The notes under the pieces are model-generated. The model was not told where the DNA came from. It made no database searches and saw only the letters and a list, made by a program, of their open reading frames with translations. A stretch of 64,000 nucleotides of DNA from Entonaema liquescens (Eukaryota > Ascomycota > Sordariomycetes > Xylariales > Xylariaceae): assembly GCA_902805475.1 (NCBI GenBank), contig CADCSX010000008.1, positions 1 through 64,000 of the forward strand, given 5' to 3'. Position numbers and translations under genes: made by a program. Below are positions 46,882 to 59,610 of the stretch, one piece after another. The stretch's first letter is position 1. Each line of letters starts with the position of its first letter.

Positions 46882-48543
46882 GATTGCTGTATCACTGACT
46901 CAAGTATACAATAAATAAATAAAATCCCAAGAGGCATAGGTATTCGTAAAAATAAATGCACAAAGGGGTTGTTTATATGCAGCGAGGTTGCATGCTCCAA
47001 TTGCGCGCTCATCGAGTTATCATGACGAGTTCAAGCATTTCTCGGTCAAATTATCCACACACTTCTCAACTATTAGCGTCATAACCAAATTTGAAAGGGC
47101 TAGGTTGTTGTAGAGACCTAGGTCGATATTTTCGCTGCATGATAGATAGCATCCAGGATGCCTATTGCTAAAGGATAGGTCATGGATGTCGTGATGGTTA
47201 CGTTGCGAAATCGTAATGCGATTCCGGACTACCAATATTAGAGACTACGGCAAAGAGACGGTATACACGTCATTTATTTATTAGAAAACCTTTAATTGCT
47301 TTCTCGTCTATTTGATATAATAAGTGCCTTCGCATCCCGCAGCACAGTCCACTCGTCATCACCAAACAAGACATGCGAGAGACGAAGTATCGAGAGATAT
47401 CGTGGCCTGCGATGGGAAAGCATACGTTCCAAGCTGTTCCAAGCTCTTAGGTAGCGGTTTTAAGGGATTGAAAGAATAAGGTTAATTCAAGCTCCTGCCA
47501 TCACGCGATGATGACAGCCCAGGGTTTTATGGATGGATGAAAGATTGCTAATGAGGGGTCTCCCCATGCCGCTGTAAGGGAGAACTATATCTCTCTCCTT
47601 GACCCTTAAAATCTGCTGGAGAGATCAGATATAGATCTTTGCTCCTCTTTACCATGTGAACGTGTTTGATGGCTGGTAGTCTGATTCCCGGCATAGCTAC
47701 CTAAAGTACAATGACGTCTGAGTTTGCTCGGTGTGGAGTTGGACTTAAGGTCAACTTCACGTCACCTCCAAAGAGGACAATCATACCAAGCACAGCCTAA
47801 TTTTAATGGCTCGGTTGGGGTTGTAGAGGGTAAGAAGCATACGCACTCTGCCTACGAATTCCTCCCTCGAACCGCCCATGGTCTCTCTTTAAAAAATTAT
47901 TGCGTTGCCATTGAAGGAAAAAGAAAACCTTTTTTGTGATCTTAATGAGGATATGAGCGATGAAATCTTGGTTCTGTTAGCTGTCCAAGTAAACTTGAAC
48001 TTCTCATGATTAAGTACACTTCAATGATGCATTTCTACCTTTGAGGCTCGACTTCGACGGCTCGAAGCACAATGGTAAATAGTTGAGCCCGGAATTGTCA
48101 ACATACTCGTACTTTAATGGAGTAGTTTAGCTAGGCCTGCGCGTTGTCGCTGAGCGCTCATATTTTAGGGCGCCACATTCTTAAGGGTTAATAACACTTT
48201 AACCTACCACCTACCACCTACCACTTACCACTTAAACTACACAGCAGAAAGGGATGCCTGTGTTGCACGCCCTAGATACTCTTGGTTTAAGTAAAATACC
48301 AGATCTCTCCACAATTATGAAGATCAACACATGACCATTTCGGCAGCCTTTGTCCCTGAGGTCTTCTCTTTCAGGAAGGTCGCAAAACGCCACCGTCTAA
48401 GGAGTAGATAGATTAGACACGACCCACGACCGTTATTTCTGGCTTCGTCATTCTCTATTCTGCTCGTGCGTCGATGATTACTGCTGGAATCTAGCTGCTA
48501 GAATTTGCAATTTTTCTACTGTCAGGTTTCTCGTTGATTTAGG
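46882..48543. promoter_or_regulatory. Divergent upstream region, Rds1-like (-) and GH92 (+), 1.66 kb
   Basis: No gene is supported. It contains the tandem GTTCCAAGCT pair (about 47426-47446) and a CTACCAC heptamer array at about 48204-48235. Small frames such as 47724-47939 have no recognisable sequence. Confidence 0.4.
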
Positions 48544-51315
48544 ATGGCACGCCAACGGCTGCTTTTCGTGACCCCGCAACTGATTTATCTCATTTCAACA
48601 ATCTTTCCTCTTTCAGTGCTTTGCGTTGACGTGCTCCGGTTCGTTGACCCTCTTATCGGTAGTACTAATGGGGGAAATGTATTTGCGGGCGCCACAAGTA
48701 TGTTTCTCATTTTACCAACGAACATTTTCTAAGCCTAGGCATTGTAGGACCATACGGTTTGGCGAAGCCTGTTGCGGATGTGGACGGTCAGAACACGGGG
48801 GGTTTCGCGACTGATGGTTCGAGTATCACGGGCTTCTCAGCCACTCACGACAGCGGTACGGGCGGGAATCCTAGCCTAGGAAATTTCCCCTTATTCCCCA
48901 AGTGTGTCCCGAGCATGATGTTAACAGCTGCAACTTCCTCAGTGGCGAAAGAGCCACTCACTACGTGGAAGATTCAGTGGTCGCTCGGCCTGGCTACTTC
49001 GGGGTAGAGTTGGGCTCGGGGATCAAGGCCGATATGACCTCTAGCGATCATGCAGCATTATTTAGGTTCGAATTTCCGGTCCAAGACGATCAGCAGCATC
49101 CTCTAGTACTACTCGACCTGACGGATCTATGGAAAAGCCGCCAAAATGCTTCAATTATCATAGACCCTGAAAGCGGCCGACTTAAAGGAAATGGCACGTT
49201 TCTCCCTAGCTTCGGACCTGGGTCGTACGTGATGCACTTCTGCGTGGACTTCTTCGGCGGTGACATCTTAGACAACGGGGTATGGGTCAATAATCGAGCA
49301 GGCACGGACCCGAAAGAACTTTTCGTCACTCGTGGTTTCAACCTCTTTTATCTAGAAGCCGGCGGGTGGGTTAGGTTCAGCAAGCTAGCTAACAATACCT
49401 TAACCACTAGGGTGGGCTTGAGTTTTGTAAGTGCTGATCAGGCTTGCCGGCGGGCAGCAGAGGAAATCCCCAGCCCTCTCGACGACTTTGACGGGCTTGT
49501 TTCCGATGCGGAAGACGCGTGGCGTGAGAAATTAAGTCCGCTATCTGTCGATGCCGGCGGCGCCAGTGAGGAACTTCAAACTAGTTTTTGGAGTGGTATA
49601 TATCGTACCATGATATCTCCCCAGAATTATACCGGCGAAAACCCTTATTGGAACAGCGGGATACCATACTTCGACTCATTTTATTGCATTTGGGACTCGT
49701 TTCGCGTTCAACACCCGCTCCTTACAATTCTTGATCCACATGCACAAATCCAGATGGTCAACTCGCTGTTAGATATTTATAAGCACGAGGGCTGGCTACC
49801 CGATTGTCACATGTAAGAGTTTATGACTTCTATCGACCCTTTACTAGCGAAACTAATCAAGCATCTTACACATCCAGGTCACTCAGTAACGGCTGGACCC
49901 AGGTAAGGGAACTTGAAAGATTTATAATAAGCTTAGCGTTCGCAGAGATGCCATACGTCCCAGCTCTTTCCCCGCTACGCCCCTCTACGTTTGCAGTACT
50001 TACTATTTCATACAGGGCGGCTCAAATGCAGATGTCGTACTTGTCGATTCTTACGTCAAAAACCTTACGGGTATCAACTGGGAGCTTGCGCTCGAGGCTA
50101 TCATTCAAGACGCCGAAGTAGAACCGTTAGAATGGGCGTACCACGGCCGGGGCGGTCTACGGAGCTGGAAGGATCTTCAGTATATTCCTTACCTAGATTT
50201 TGATCCGGTGGGATTCGGGACCAACTCGCGCAGCGTCTCGAGGACTCTCGAGTATGCATATAATGATTATTGCCTGGCTACATTAGCGCGAGGGCTCGGA
50301 AGAGATGATTTATATGATAAATATGTTCTGCGAAGTGTTAACTGGCAGTATCTGTGGAAGTCGGACCAGCGCTCGACCATCGAAGGAAACGATACCGGAT
50401 TCGTGGGTTTCATGCAGCCAAAATACCAAAACGGTACATGGGGATTTCAAGACCCGATTGCATGTTCGGCCCTCGCGAGCTTTTGCTCGTTGACTACCAA
50501 TCCTAGTGAAACTTTTGAGGCCAGGTTAGTCCCCTAAACTTGCAACATCCTTGGTCAACTAGAGTGTTTGAGTCCTCATGTAGTGGCACATCTCCCTTCC
50601 GATTCTCTTCGTTAGAGTACTCCATACGATAACTGCTGACTCTCAATCCGATAGCATTTGGCAATACCAATTGTAAGTAATAAATTCATTTTAGAGCAAA
50701 TATTTTGTACCTATCATTAACAATCTGGGCAGCCTTGTCCCGCAGTCCATGTCTGTCTTGATAGGATTAATGGGAGCCGAAGAGCTGTTTATTCGGCGCC
50801 TGGACTTCTTTCACACGTCAGGGCTAGCTGACATCTCCAACGAACCTGTTTTTTCGACGGTATATCTATATCATTATGCAGGACGCCCTGGATTGTCTAC
50901 GAAACGTTTACATACGTATATCCCATCAGCATTTAATACGTCCCACGGGGGCTTACCAGGGAACGATGATTCAGGCTCGATGGGTGCATTCGTGGTGTTC
51001 GGAATGATTGGTCTCTTTCCTATAGCTGGTCAAGATGTATATCTCATTTCGGCGCCATTCTTTCGAGAAGTAAACATAACAAATCCATTAACGGGGAAGA
51101 CGACATGGATCAAGACCGTTGGATTCGATGCCAACTACGAGAATATCTATATACAAAACGTAACAGTGAATGGACAGCCGTGGTCCAAATCCTGGATTAG
51201 CCATTCCCTTTTTAATGAGGGGTGGACAATTGAGTTAGTACTTGGAAATCAGGAATCTGAATGGGGCACCAAATTAGAAGACCGACCACCTAGCTGGGGT
51301 GATGCAATGGTATAA
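48544..51315 (+). CDS. GH92 alpha-1,2-mannosidase, six exons with two micro-exons, apparent frameshift
   Basis: Exons: 48544-48697, 48748-49812, 49878-49902 (25 bp), 50016-50524, 50655-50672 (18 bp), 50733-51315. GH92 enzymes are Ca2+-dependent exo-mannosidases of about 780 residues; this one is secreted (signal peptide ending near LSVLC). Family motifs run through the gene: VDPLIGSTNGGNVFAGAT, PYGLAKPVADVDGQN, ARPGYFGVEL, YHEGW-like KHEGWLPDC, MSLSNGWTQGGSNAD (spanning the 25-bp exon), PYLDFDPVGFGTN, WQYQFLVPQSM (spanning the 18-bp exon), GLPGNDDSGSMGAFVVFGMIG. Within exon 2, near 48896-48902, the frame shifts by one: LFP and CPEHDVN lie in different frames, as if one C were missing from the CCCC run. 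The summed exon length (2354) is one short of a multiple of three. It is either a sequence error or a recently broken gene. Confidence 0.85.
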
Positions 51316-52672
51316 TTGGTATAATACATTGGTAAGTAGATCAACAAATTATTGTCCTATGTATATGATGCGAGCTATTACAATGCTAAACAGGTTCACG
51401 GGTAGTGTCAATAGTTATAATAAACCCAGAATCTTAGACCCAGTATCAACTTTACTATTCCACGAAAAGCTTTGAGCCTGAATCGTGGAAAGCAGCAACG
51501 ATAAACACCAGGAATATATGATCTAGTCCGTAGGTACTCCTCGTACGAGCTAGTTAGACCTAAATACTTATCTGGGTTAATTAAGACTTTCGTATTAAGA
51601 CAACCCCTTTTGTTATTCGGTACGTTGCAAACAGACAACTACCTTTTGGTTGCATACAAACATGGAGAGTCCGGTTTGTGTGCGTACTTAGATGGTCAAG
51701 TAAAATTGCTGGCAAAGTTTCATTGCGAAATTTGACCATCTTTGAGTACGGCTAAGTTTTCTGTAGGTCGTCTCGTCCAAGACATGACTATGAGCTTCCA
51801 CTCGGATAGTCAAATAGACAAAGAGAACATAACAGCACGGGAAATCGACATGTTTGTAGAGTATGCCGCATGTTTTGGGGAGCGACATGTAGGTATCCAG
51901 TGAAAGAGTTTCTGATTGACTAATAAGACAAGCGACAAGCGACTTTCTCTGACTTCTACTTCTACAGTCGATACATACCTACATGTAGGTACCTAGTTAT
52001 TCAGGTACCTTATGCATTCTACCTAATCGATACCAGTACTTATCATGACTTAGATATTACCTATGTTGGTGCCCAATACAGTCTATCGGATATAGGTAGG
52101 TACATTTAGGTAGGTAAGTATGTACTTTTGTAGGGTACCTACCTGTATAAAGCATTTACCTACATGTGTAGCACCTACCCTAGATGCCTAATTAAAAATA
52201 CATCCTACATGTATGATATAGGTACTACATACATAAGGTACCAAGGGAGCTTTCTTACCTAGGTATGTACCATTTACCTACCTACATACCTACCTATGCA
52301 GCCACACCTACCTGTACCTATAAAAAATATCATGGAACTGCTCAGGAGGTCATCACGGTACATACCTAGGTAACAAGGCTATACTACTTAAGCAGGGTGT
52401 CGAGGCAACCGCGTTAGATACATGTACGACGTTTGTCATTCAACTCGTGCTATCTCACATCTTTACCTCTTGTTTTTTCCCTACTCTCACTTTGATGGGA
52501 TACCTCCTATCCTCTCGTATTTCATTTTCAACCTTTACTGTCACCAAGAAAGTTCTCTTCGCGCAAGTATTTCGCGAAATACTTCGCATAAAAATATCAA
52601 GAACCTGGGTCCCAGTCGCACCTAAGCAGGCCTTATAGGACTGGTGCCTTCTCAGGCACTAATTTATTAGCT
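51316..52672. other. Intergenic region (1.35 kb) with dense TACCTA/TAGGTA motifs
   Basis: Positions 51970-52370 are packed with short palindromic words such as TACCTAGGTA, ACATGTAGGTACC and ACCTACCTACATACC. No gene is supported at 51316-51970. The helicase promoter lies at the right end. Confidence 0.6.
51970..52370. repeat. Cluster of degenerate TACCTAGGTA palindromic words
   Basis: More than a dozen instances of ACCTAC/GTAGGT and their palindromic combinations occur within 400 bp. The same word appears singly or in small groups at about 35540, 42180, 57560, 59090, 62230 and 63170. Confidence 0.7.
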
Positions 52673-55600
52673 ATGGGCGACTCCAATAGCCCCGATGGTT
52701 CCAATACTCAGGTATGTTCTTAGAAGACTGTCATTTAATCGTCCTTGTTGTATGCTGATGACACACAGCGTGAGTTGGACATAATTAAACACCACGTCAA
52801 CTTTGAACAGAACCTGCCGCCTCCCATCCAAAACCTAGAATGGCGGAGCTATCCTGAGCTCCCTACAAGTCAGGATCTTAACCCTGACTGGGATGACCAA
52901 GATCAGCTAACAAAAATACGAAATCTTCCGCAAAACACATGGAGAGAGCCATGGGGAAGTAAGAATACTTACCTGGAAACCCATTACCGCCTTCAGAGGG
53001 AGGAAGGAATTACAATGCTTCGTCATTCGATTAGAAAATTCAAGGATGAACCTGCTATGATGGACGATGGAGAGACATGTATTTATACCAAAGTAAGTCG
53101 AGCTCGATGTGCCCCTCAAGGTGTTAATAGGAAAGTCTACGTTAGGTAGAGAGCTAACTGCTTATCTGAAGGTTTTCGTCAGGGGCTACCTCATGACCCG
53201 CCTTGGTCCCATGTGCCAAGTGCAATTCTCAACTGAAAGATCTGGCAAGAGGATACGATGGAACCAGACCCGACGACTCACGGTAGGGACCTTGGTTGCC
53301 ATATCAACTGCTAAAGATCGTTTCAAGACGGTTTGCATGCCAGCTATAATCTCGGAACACCGCATCAGGGATGGGCTGGATCAAAATCCCCCTACAATAT
53401 ACTTCCAATGGGCTAACATTAGTGATGCCATTATGGACCCCAATCATGAACTCGTCATGATAGAGACACGTTTAGGTTATTTTGAAGCTGTCCGTCATAG
53501 CATGGTTGGCTTACAGCATGTCGCCGCAACAGAGACCCCGCTGGACAAATACTTGGTTCAGGCGGACAAGAGTGATCTCTGTGCGAAGTATGTTGAAGAT
53601 AACCCTTTTCGGGACGTTAGATCACTGGTACATCATATACCGAACCCCTCATTGATGACGGAGAGAGAAAAGGATGAAAATATAGCGGAGGTGTGCGACC
53701 CTCTTCGAAGCTACTCCGTGCTCGATGGCTTTGACAGCCGTCTTTCACAGTACACCAACCTGGATAATTCCCAGCTCAGCGCAGTACATCGTATTCTAAC
53801 AAAAGAGTTGGCCATTGTTCAGGGGCCTCCCGGAACTGGAAAGACATTTACGTCGGTACAGGCTCTACGGATACTCCTGGAAAGTCAAGAGAGAGGCAGC
53901 AATGTGATTGTTGTTGCCGCACAAACAAACCATGCAGTGGATCAAATTTTGATCCAACTGATCGATGCCGGCTTTAAGGTTGTTCGGCTTGGCGGGCGCA
54001 CTCAAAACGAGGACATTAAACGCTATAGCATGTACAACCTCAGGCAGCGTACGAGAGCTCTACTGAGCCAACGGGCTGATAGAGACTTCAGAACGTTCGA
54101 ATCAGCACGTAAGAGGAATATTACGGAGTTGGAAAAGATCGTTGATATTGTGTTCCCCAACAACTTGCTTGACCCTGAGATCTTGAGGTCTACAGGCGTG
54201 ATATCCGAGAGTCAGTTCGAGTCTCTTCACGCCGAACAGGAGTGGGGCGACACGCCATCATTGCAAAACCAGCCCTGCGGCCCATTAGCAGAGTGGTTAG
54301 AAAGTCAGATCGTGCAGGCAAAGCAGCCAGGAGAGAAAGACCCCGAATTTGAAGCATTTGAGGATCATGATAGTCTTGATATCGACTTGGAAGATTACGA
54401 CATGGAACTTGACAACTGCATAGACGACGAGGATGAAAACAGTGGTCGTATAGACGGCAGATTCTTGCCAATCCAGCACTTATGGACGGGCTCTAATTCC
54501 TACAAGTACACGGAAGATGACCTCGTAGTCCGCCGAGATCTTCAGAAACCAAATCTATGGGACATAGACATTAAGCATCGCGGCGCTGTCTATCAATTTT
54601 GGCAGAAGGAGCTATTATTGCGGCATCGCCAAAAGTTTCGTAACTTACTTGCCGATAATGTTCGAATCGCTAAGAATCTCAAGGCCAACCGCTGGTATAA
54701 AGATACGCAGTGTATTAGATCACAACAGATTCAAATTATAGGGTGTACTACTACGGGCTTGTGTAAATATCGTGGCTTGCTAGCCGCGCTACAGCCACGC
54801 ACAATGCTAATCGAAGAGGCGGCTGAGACCCGGGAGGCAAATATTCTTTCGGCATTGTATGAGTCGCTACAGCAGCTGATTCTAGTCGGCGATCACCAGC
54901 AGCTGGCGCCGCATTGCGACACGCCTGGGCTGGGACAGGAGCCATACAATATGCGGATATCTATGTTCGAACGGCTCGTCAGTCTTAACATGCCGTTCAC
55001 TGTTCTAAATATGCAGCGGAGAATGATTCCGACGTTACGCGAAATATTGAACCCGTTTTATCCAACCCTTCAAGATCATCCTGTGGTTACTAAGGGCCAC
55101 GCTAGGCCACCTATTCCTGGCATGGCGGTACCTTCCTTTTTTTTCCACCATACTTGGACCGAGGGCCAGGACGAGAACCTAAGTAGGTTCAACATATTAG
55201 AGGCTGAGATGATAGTTCGCTTCATAGACTATCTTCTCATGAACGGAATACCTGCAAGCCAGATCACAGTTTTGACATTTTATCGAGGTCAAAAGAAGAA
55301 AATCATCTCCCAGTTCAAGAGTCAGATGAAACAGTGGGAGCCATTCACAAATGTCTTCACCGTGGACTCGTACCAAGGGGAGGAAAATGACATTGTTATT
55401 TTGTCGTTGGTGAGAAGCAAGGGCCCTAATGGGCCCCACCAGGCTGGTTTCCTGCAAGACGAGAACCGTGGCGTCGTCTCGATTAGTCGAGCTCGCCGCG
55501 GCTTTTACGTATTCGGGAACATGATCAATTTAGCGTGTGCCAGTGAGGCATCATGGAACATGTGGGGAAAAGTACAACAAGTTTTTGAGAAGCAGGGTCG

Positions 55601-56825
55601 GTTTGGAGGAGACACTCGCCTCCCGATTACGTGTCAGAAGCACCACAGGACGGTTTGGATGTCGCACCCGGAAGACTGGGTTAACTGCCACGGTGGCTGT
55701 GATCTGCAGTGTCAGGATGCGCTTGAATGCGGCCATGCATGCGGACGTAAATGCCATTGGTATGCTCCCATGTTTCGTTACCTTCTTTGTCACTGTGTTC
55801 GATCGAGCGGGGACTAACTTCATCTTGCTAGGGCACCTCATGATAAACTGATCTGTCCAGAACCATGCGAACGAAACCTTCTCTGTGGCCATCGATGCCA
55901 ACGGATCTGTGGCGATAACTGCCACTGTAGTTGTGCCGACTTCACCGGGGCGTATCCTCACGATGAGTTCCTACCCGAAAATAGGGGCCTTAATGTCGAG
56001 GAGTCTAGCGTAACCTACGACAAGACTCAGGTTGCACCATTTATTAGCCAGGACCAACGCCGTATGGGCGTAACATCGAATGGGAGAGGCAACAGAAGAG
56101 GCCCAAGCCGAGGCGGTCGACGCGCCCGTGATCTCAGACGGGGACTAGGGTATAACGGCAAGACACACGTTGGCGAAGCCAATTTACCCCTCTTTGCTGA
56201 CAGTAAAGGATACGGATGGACTGAATTTGATGCTAACGTGGATGATGGGAAGATATCTAGAGAAGCTCTAGCGGAATCCTCTGACACGCTAAATGAAACT
56301 GCGATCCAAGACACCTACAGGCCAGTGACCTTGGACGACTACGGTGTGCGCAACGTTGGAAAGAGTATCATTGCTAATGCTTCACTGTCGCCTAAGAAGA
56401 GCAGCCATGGGGTCCTTACCTCTAAGAATGACGTAGAGACAGCTGTTATTGGCATCCGTTCCTTGGATATTGGCCGTGATGGTGATATTCGGGCGGATAA
56501 ACTCAATAGGACTTCAGTTAAACCCACCTTCAATACACCCATCGCCCAAACTACATTTCAGCAACAGAACGTCAATGTAACAGCACCACGGCTATATACG
56601 GAAAGGGCTGCGTTTAGTTCTCACACACAACCTCGAGGAAGTCCGCGATCCTCTGATGTTATGGTTGTATCTGCTGGGCGCCGGGCTGACAAGGCAGAAT
56701 GGAAATTCCCGACTAGTACTAAAGCAAATCCTTCTGTAAGGAAGGTTGGCAGAAATAAGGAATATGACGACGCTACCGTGGAATGTAGCAGTGGCGCTAA
56801 AGAGGATGATTTGATTTCTTTCTAA
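52673..56825 (+). CDS. hrr1: SF1 RNA helicase with NFX1-type zinc-finger region, Hrr1/ZNFX1-like
   Basis: Four exons, 52673-52711, 52769-53092, 53172-55759 and 55832-56825, encode 1314 residues. S. pombe Hrr1 works with RNA-dependent RNA polymerase in RNAi-directed heterochromatin; animal ZNFX1 acts in small-RNA inheritance and antiviral sensing. An N-terminal module (RGYLMTRLGPMCQVQFSTERSGKRIRW) precedes the helicase core. The core shows motif I QGPPGTGKT (338-346), motif II IEEAAE (668-673), motif III VGDHQQL (693-699), motif V DSYQGEENDIVI (853-864) and motif VI SISRARRGFYVFG (891-903). An acidic insert (about 510-545) separates motifs Ia and II. Cys/His repeats of NFX1 type follow (CGHACGRKCHW, CGHRCQRICGDNCHCSC), then an RG-rich, disordered tail. 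Introns are 57, 79 and 72 bp. It may act in quelling-type or meiotic silencing; that is inference. Confidence 0.87.
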
Positions 56826-57412
56826 CCCCCCTATTCAATTATGTCTGTATGTGGTGAGACGCAATTGAGATTTCGATGATATGATACCCGTCTAGGAACG
56901 CGAGTAGGAATTGCTAATGTCTGTAATTACCTAACTGCTAATGTTAGCTGCGGACATCTGCGTGAGGGAAGGTTGGCCAACTTCTAGCTGTAAAGTACGC
57001 ATAGCCACTTCGAGCTACCTGCTACAACTGCTTGGGAGGAGATAAGGAGTATTTTGTAAAACAAACAAAACCCCAGTTACTGATGCTCTTCACAACTTGT
57101 TTAATCTTAGATTCTCCAAGGCCAAAACGTTGGGCTGGGTACTTCTCCTAACCATGAAACACGGGTTTGCTAAGTGATCGTAACAGTACGCGAATTACAT
57201 ATGGCTGATGACATAGTTTCCTAGTAAGAAGATTTCTGCATCGTTCCTCAAAAGTGCGGGGTGGACGGGGTTGGTTGGTTCTACTTGGCTACCCTTATCT
57301 GCCAACAGTCATAGCCGAATAAAAAGAAAAAAGAAAGAAAAAAGGAAAAAGATCCGGTGATAGTGGCTTGCTGTGATATATCTCATAAGTACCCAAAACA
57401 ATATTTGGCTGA
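56826..57412. other. Intergenic region 3' of the helicase
   Basis: No gene is seen; there is an A/G-rich run at 57320-57352. Confidence 0.45.
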
Positions 57413-57526
57413 TTAGAATCCCCTCCGAGATCCCACGATGCGACATATGAGGGTATTGGGGCAGATCAACTGGATGATTAAAACCATACCGTAGAAGAGC
57501 ATGACGGCGAGGGCGTACTTCACCAT
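57413..57526 (-). CDS. Possible 37-residue hydrophobic micro-protein
   Basis: The minus strand from ATG at 57526 reads MVKYALAVMLFYGMVLIIQL and ends IVGSRRGF before TAA at 57413. It would be a single hydrophobic helix with a short basic tail. I do not recognise it, there is no recognisable upstream exon, and it lies only 139 bp from the end of the SWIM-RING gene, so it may simply be untranslated sequence. Confidence 0.25.
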   Translation of the reverse strand: MVKYALAVMLFYGMVLIIQLICPNTLICRIVGSRRGF

Positions 57527-57665
57527 CTCCTATAACTTATCCTTCGACGGGGTCCATCGTAGTAGGTACTATGGTCTATAGGTAGGAGTTAGCTCATATG
57601 TCTTATACATCGTAAATAGTTACTTAGATAGGTATTTTAAGCAGATAAATAGTACGTATATGCCG

Positions 57666-58752
57666 CTATGTCGACTCACCTCTCATGCGACTGATACCAA
57701 GCTGGTCAGCGACGTTTTTGTAACCATCGGAGCCGACTGTGTATTTGTTTTTTATCTTCTTGACTGTATCATCGTCACTCTGCCATGGCGTGCGGCACAT
57801 AGGACAAGTAACCTGATCCCTAGTACTCTTGCGCTTAGTGACTGCCCACATCTCGAAGCATTCCTTATGGATATTCTGTCCGCAAGTTGCACGGCAATAG
57901 ATAGTATCTTCGGTGTCTTCAAAAGGCATAAAGCAAATTGGACAGTCGCCCTCGAGGGATTTGCGATTCTTGTCGTTCATCCCAGCACCGGATTGGTCTT
58001 CTGTCTCGATAGGAGGGGCGTGCTCGAAGATCTCCTGCAGTTCGGTGGCGAGCAAGGCAAGCTGATAAACGAGGTCGAAGCGCGCACGGAGGACTCTTGA
58101 TAAGACCTGATTCAAAAAAAAAAAAAAAAGTATTAGGATGGACCAGGCATATCTAAGTGGTTTGATCACAAGGGACTAACGTATATAACATGCTTGCATT
58201 GGTGACCGCCTTGAGCGTGAGGGCATGTGCACGTAGGCCGCTGGGCGATGTGTACGATGTAGATGTTACCAGTAGAGCCGGTCAACTCGACAGATTCTTC
58301 GGGACAATCAGCTGTACCAGCACGCGTTCTCCCGAGGACGTAGAATCTGAGTTCGAATCATTAGTTGGCGTCTGGTCATACATATGTATTCCTTATTGCA
58401 AACCTTTGCGATGTTGCTCGGTCGTAAATCACAGAGAAATCTTGTGGGGGTTTGGCACGGAATCTAGTTTTGAATAATTTAATCATTAGTTACCTAGGTT
58501 AGTTAATTAAGTAACTATTTACTCTGCGTTGTATGATGGAACGGTCGATAAATATGTAGAGATAAATGTGTAGAACAGGTAAACACGAAGCTAACCTCCT
58601 TAAACGTTTCTCTCCGGCATCAACTTTCTTTTCAACTTCCTGGGTTTCGCATTATTCTCAGCCTCAAAGTCATCGTGCTGGTAGTCGCTTTTCTGGATGT
58701 GGACAGAGGCCTTGTGTTTTCTCGAGGAGCTAGATTCAGGTTGAGCGCCCAT
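57666..58752 (-). CDS. SWIM and RING zinc-finger protein (putative E3 ubiquitin ligase)
   Basis: Exons 58463-58404, 58346-58181 and 58106-57666 are well supported; a 5' exon 58752-58625 is likely. Together they give 264 residues. A basic N-terminus (RKHKASVHIQK, PRKLKRK) leads into FRAKPPQDFSVIYDRATSQRF. The SWIM domain (CTCPHAQGGHQCKH, a CxC-CxH zinc motif) follows, then a helix, then a RING of C3HC4-like type (CPICF at about 173, YCRATCGQNIHKEC, CPMCRTPW at about 217). This architecture matches fungal relatives of ZSWIM2-type E3 ligases. Introns are 57 and 74 bp, GT-AG. The first 5' splice site (GTTGAT) is weak; the alternative start is the in-frame ATG at 58486, which would drop the basic N-terminus. 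Confidence 0.85.
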
Positions 58753-59610
58753 CTTATATCTCGTCTGTCATCTCAAAAGCCGACTTATTAGTTTGCTTGC
58801 GACACGGATAAGAACTATGACGTTGCTTGAAGCTGTAGTGGTCGAAAAGGGAATTAAATAGGGTCTTTTGAGGAATGAAGAATGAGAACGAGGGGCTTTA
58901 AGCTGCAGAGCGCCAAACCGACACCAAGTCATGTGATGTCATTAGCTGTGGTTATGACATGGACTACGACTAGGTCCCACCTTTGGTTGGTTCTCTGAAA
59001 GATGCAGAGATACCAACAACGAACAACCAACAACCCACATATGGGTAGAAAACTCTCTCTCTCTCTCTCTCTCTATCTCTTTATATAGGTATCTAGGTAG
59101 GTAAATCAATCCACAACGTGTTATCACGATAAATAAACTTCACATTTCATAAACTTATAATCATATTGATCGTTTATCTCATGCCTCAAAGAAGTGAACG
59201 CGTCGACCCGGCCTATAATACATACCAAACCCGAGGCTCCGAAACACCATAATGACAGGACTTGTAACCTATGATAATGCTATGCGTGCACGATAATAAT
59301 ATCATCCTGCCGCCACCTATTCATACCTTCCATTGATGCTCTCTAATGCTTTGTTCTCTGAAGCCTCTACGCCTGGAATCACCGACACACACCTCCCAGT
59401 TGCCTCCTAACCCACGCCGCATCTTGTATGGCCTTCGCCTGTACTGTCGTCGCTCGGTATAATACACAACTCTACCCTTTTCGAGTCTAAGAGTATCCCG
59501 TAGAGTATATCATCAAGACTACTCAGTAGGCTATTATTCATGACCGCATACCATAAATCAACCATAGTGTCTACTTCGGAAACCGAGGTAATCAACTTCT
59601 CTGTCGACTT
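58753..59610. other. Intergenic region with a CT microsatellite
   Basis: A (CT)n run of about 24 bp lies at about 59051-59075, followed by TAGGTATCTAGGTAGGTA. No gene is supported; the rest is the SWIM-RING upstream region and the 3' region of btgC. Confidence 0.5.
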
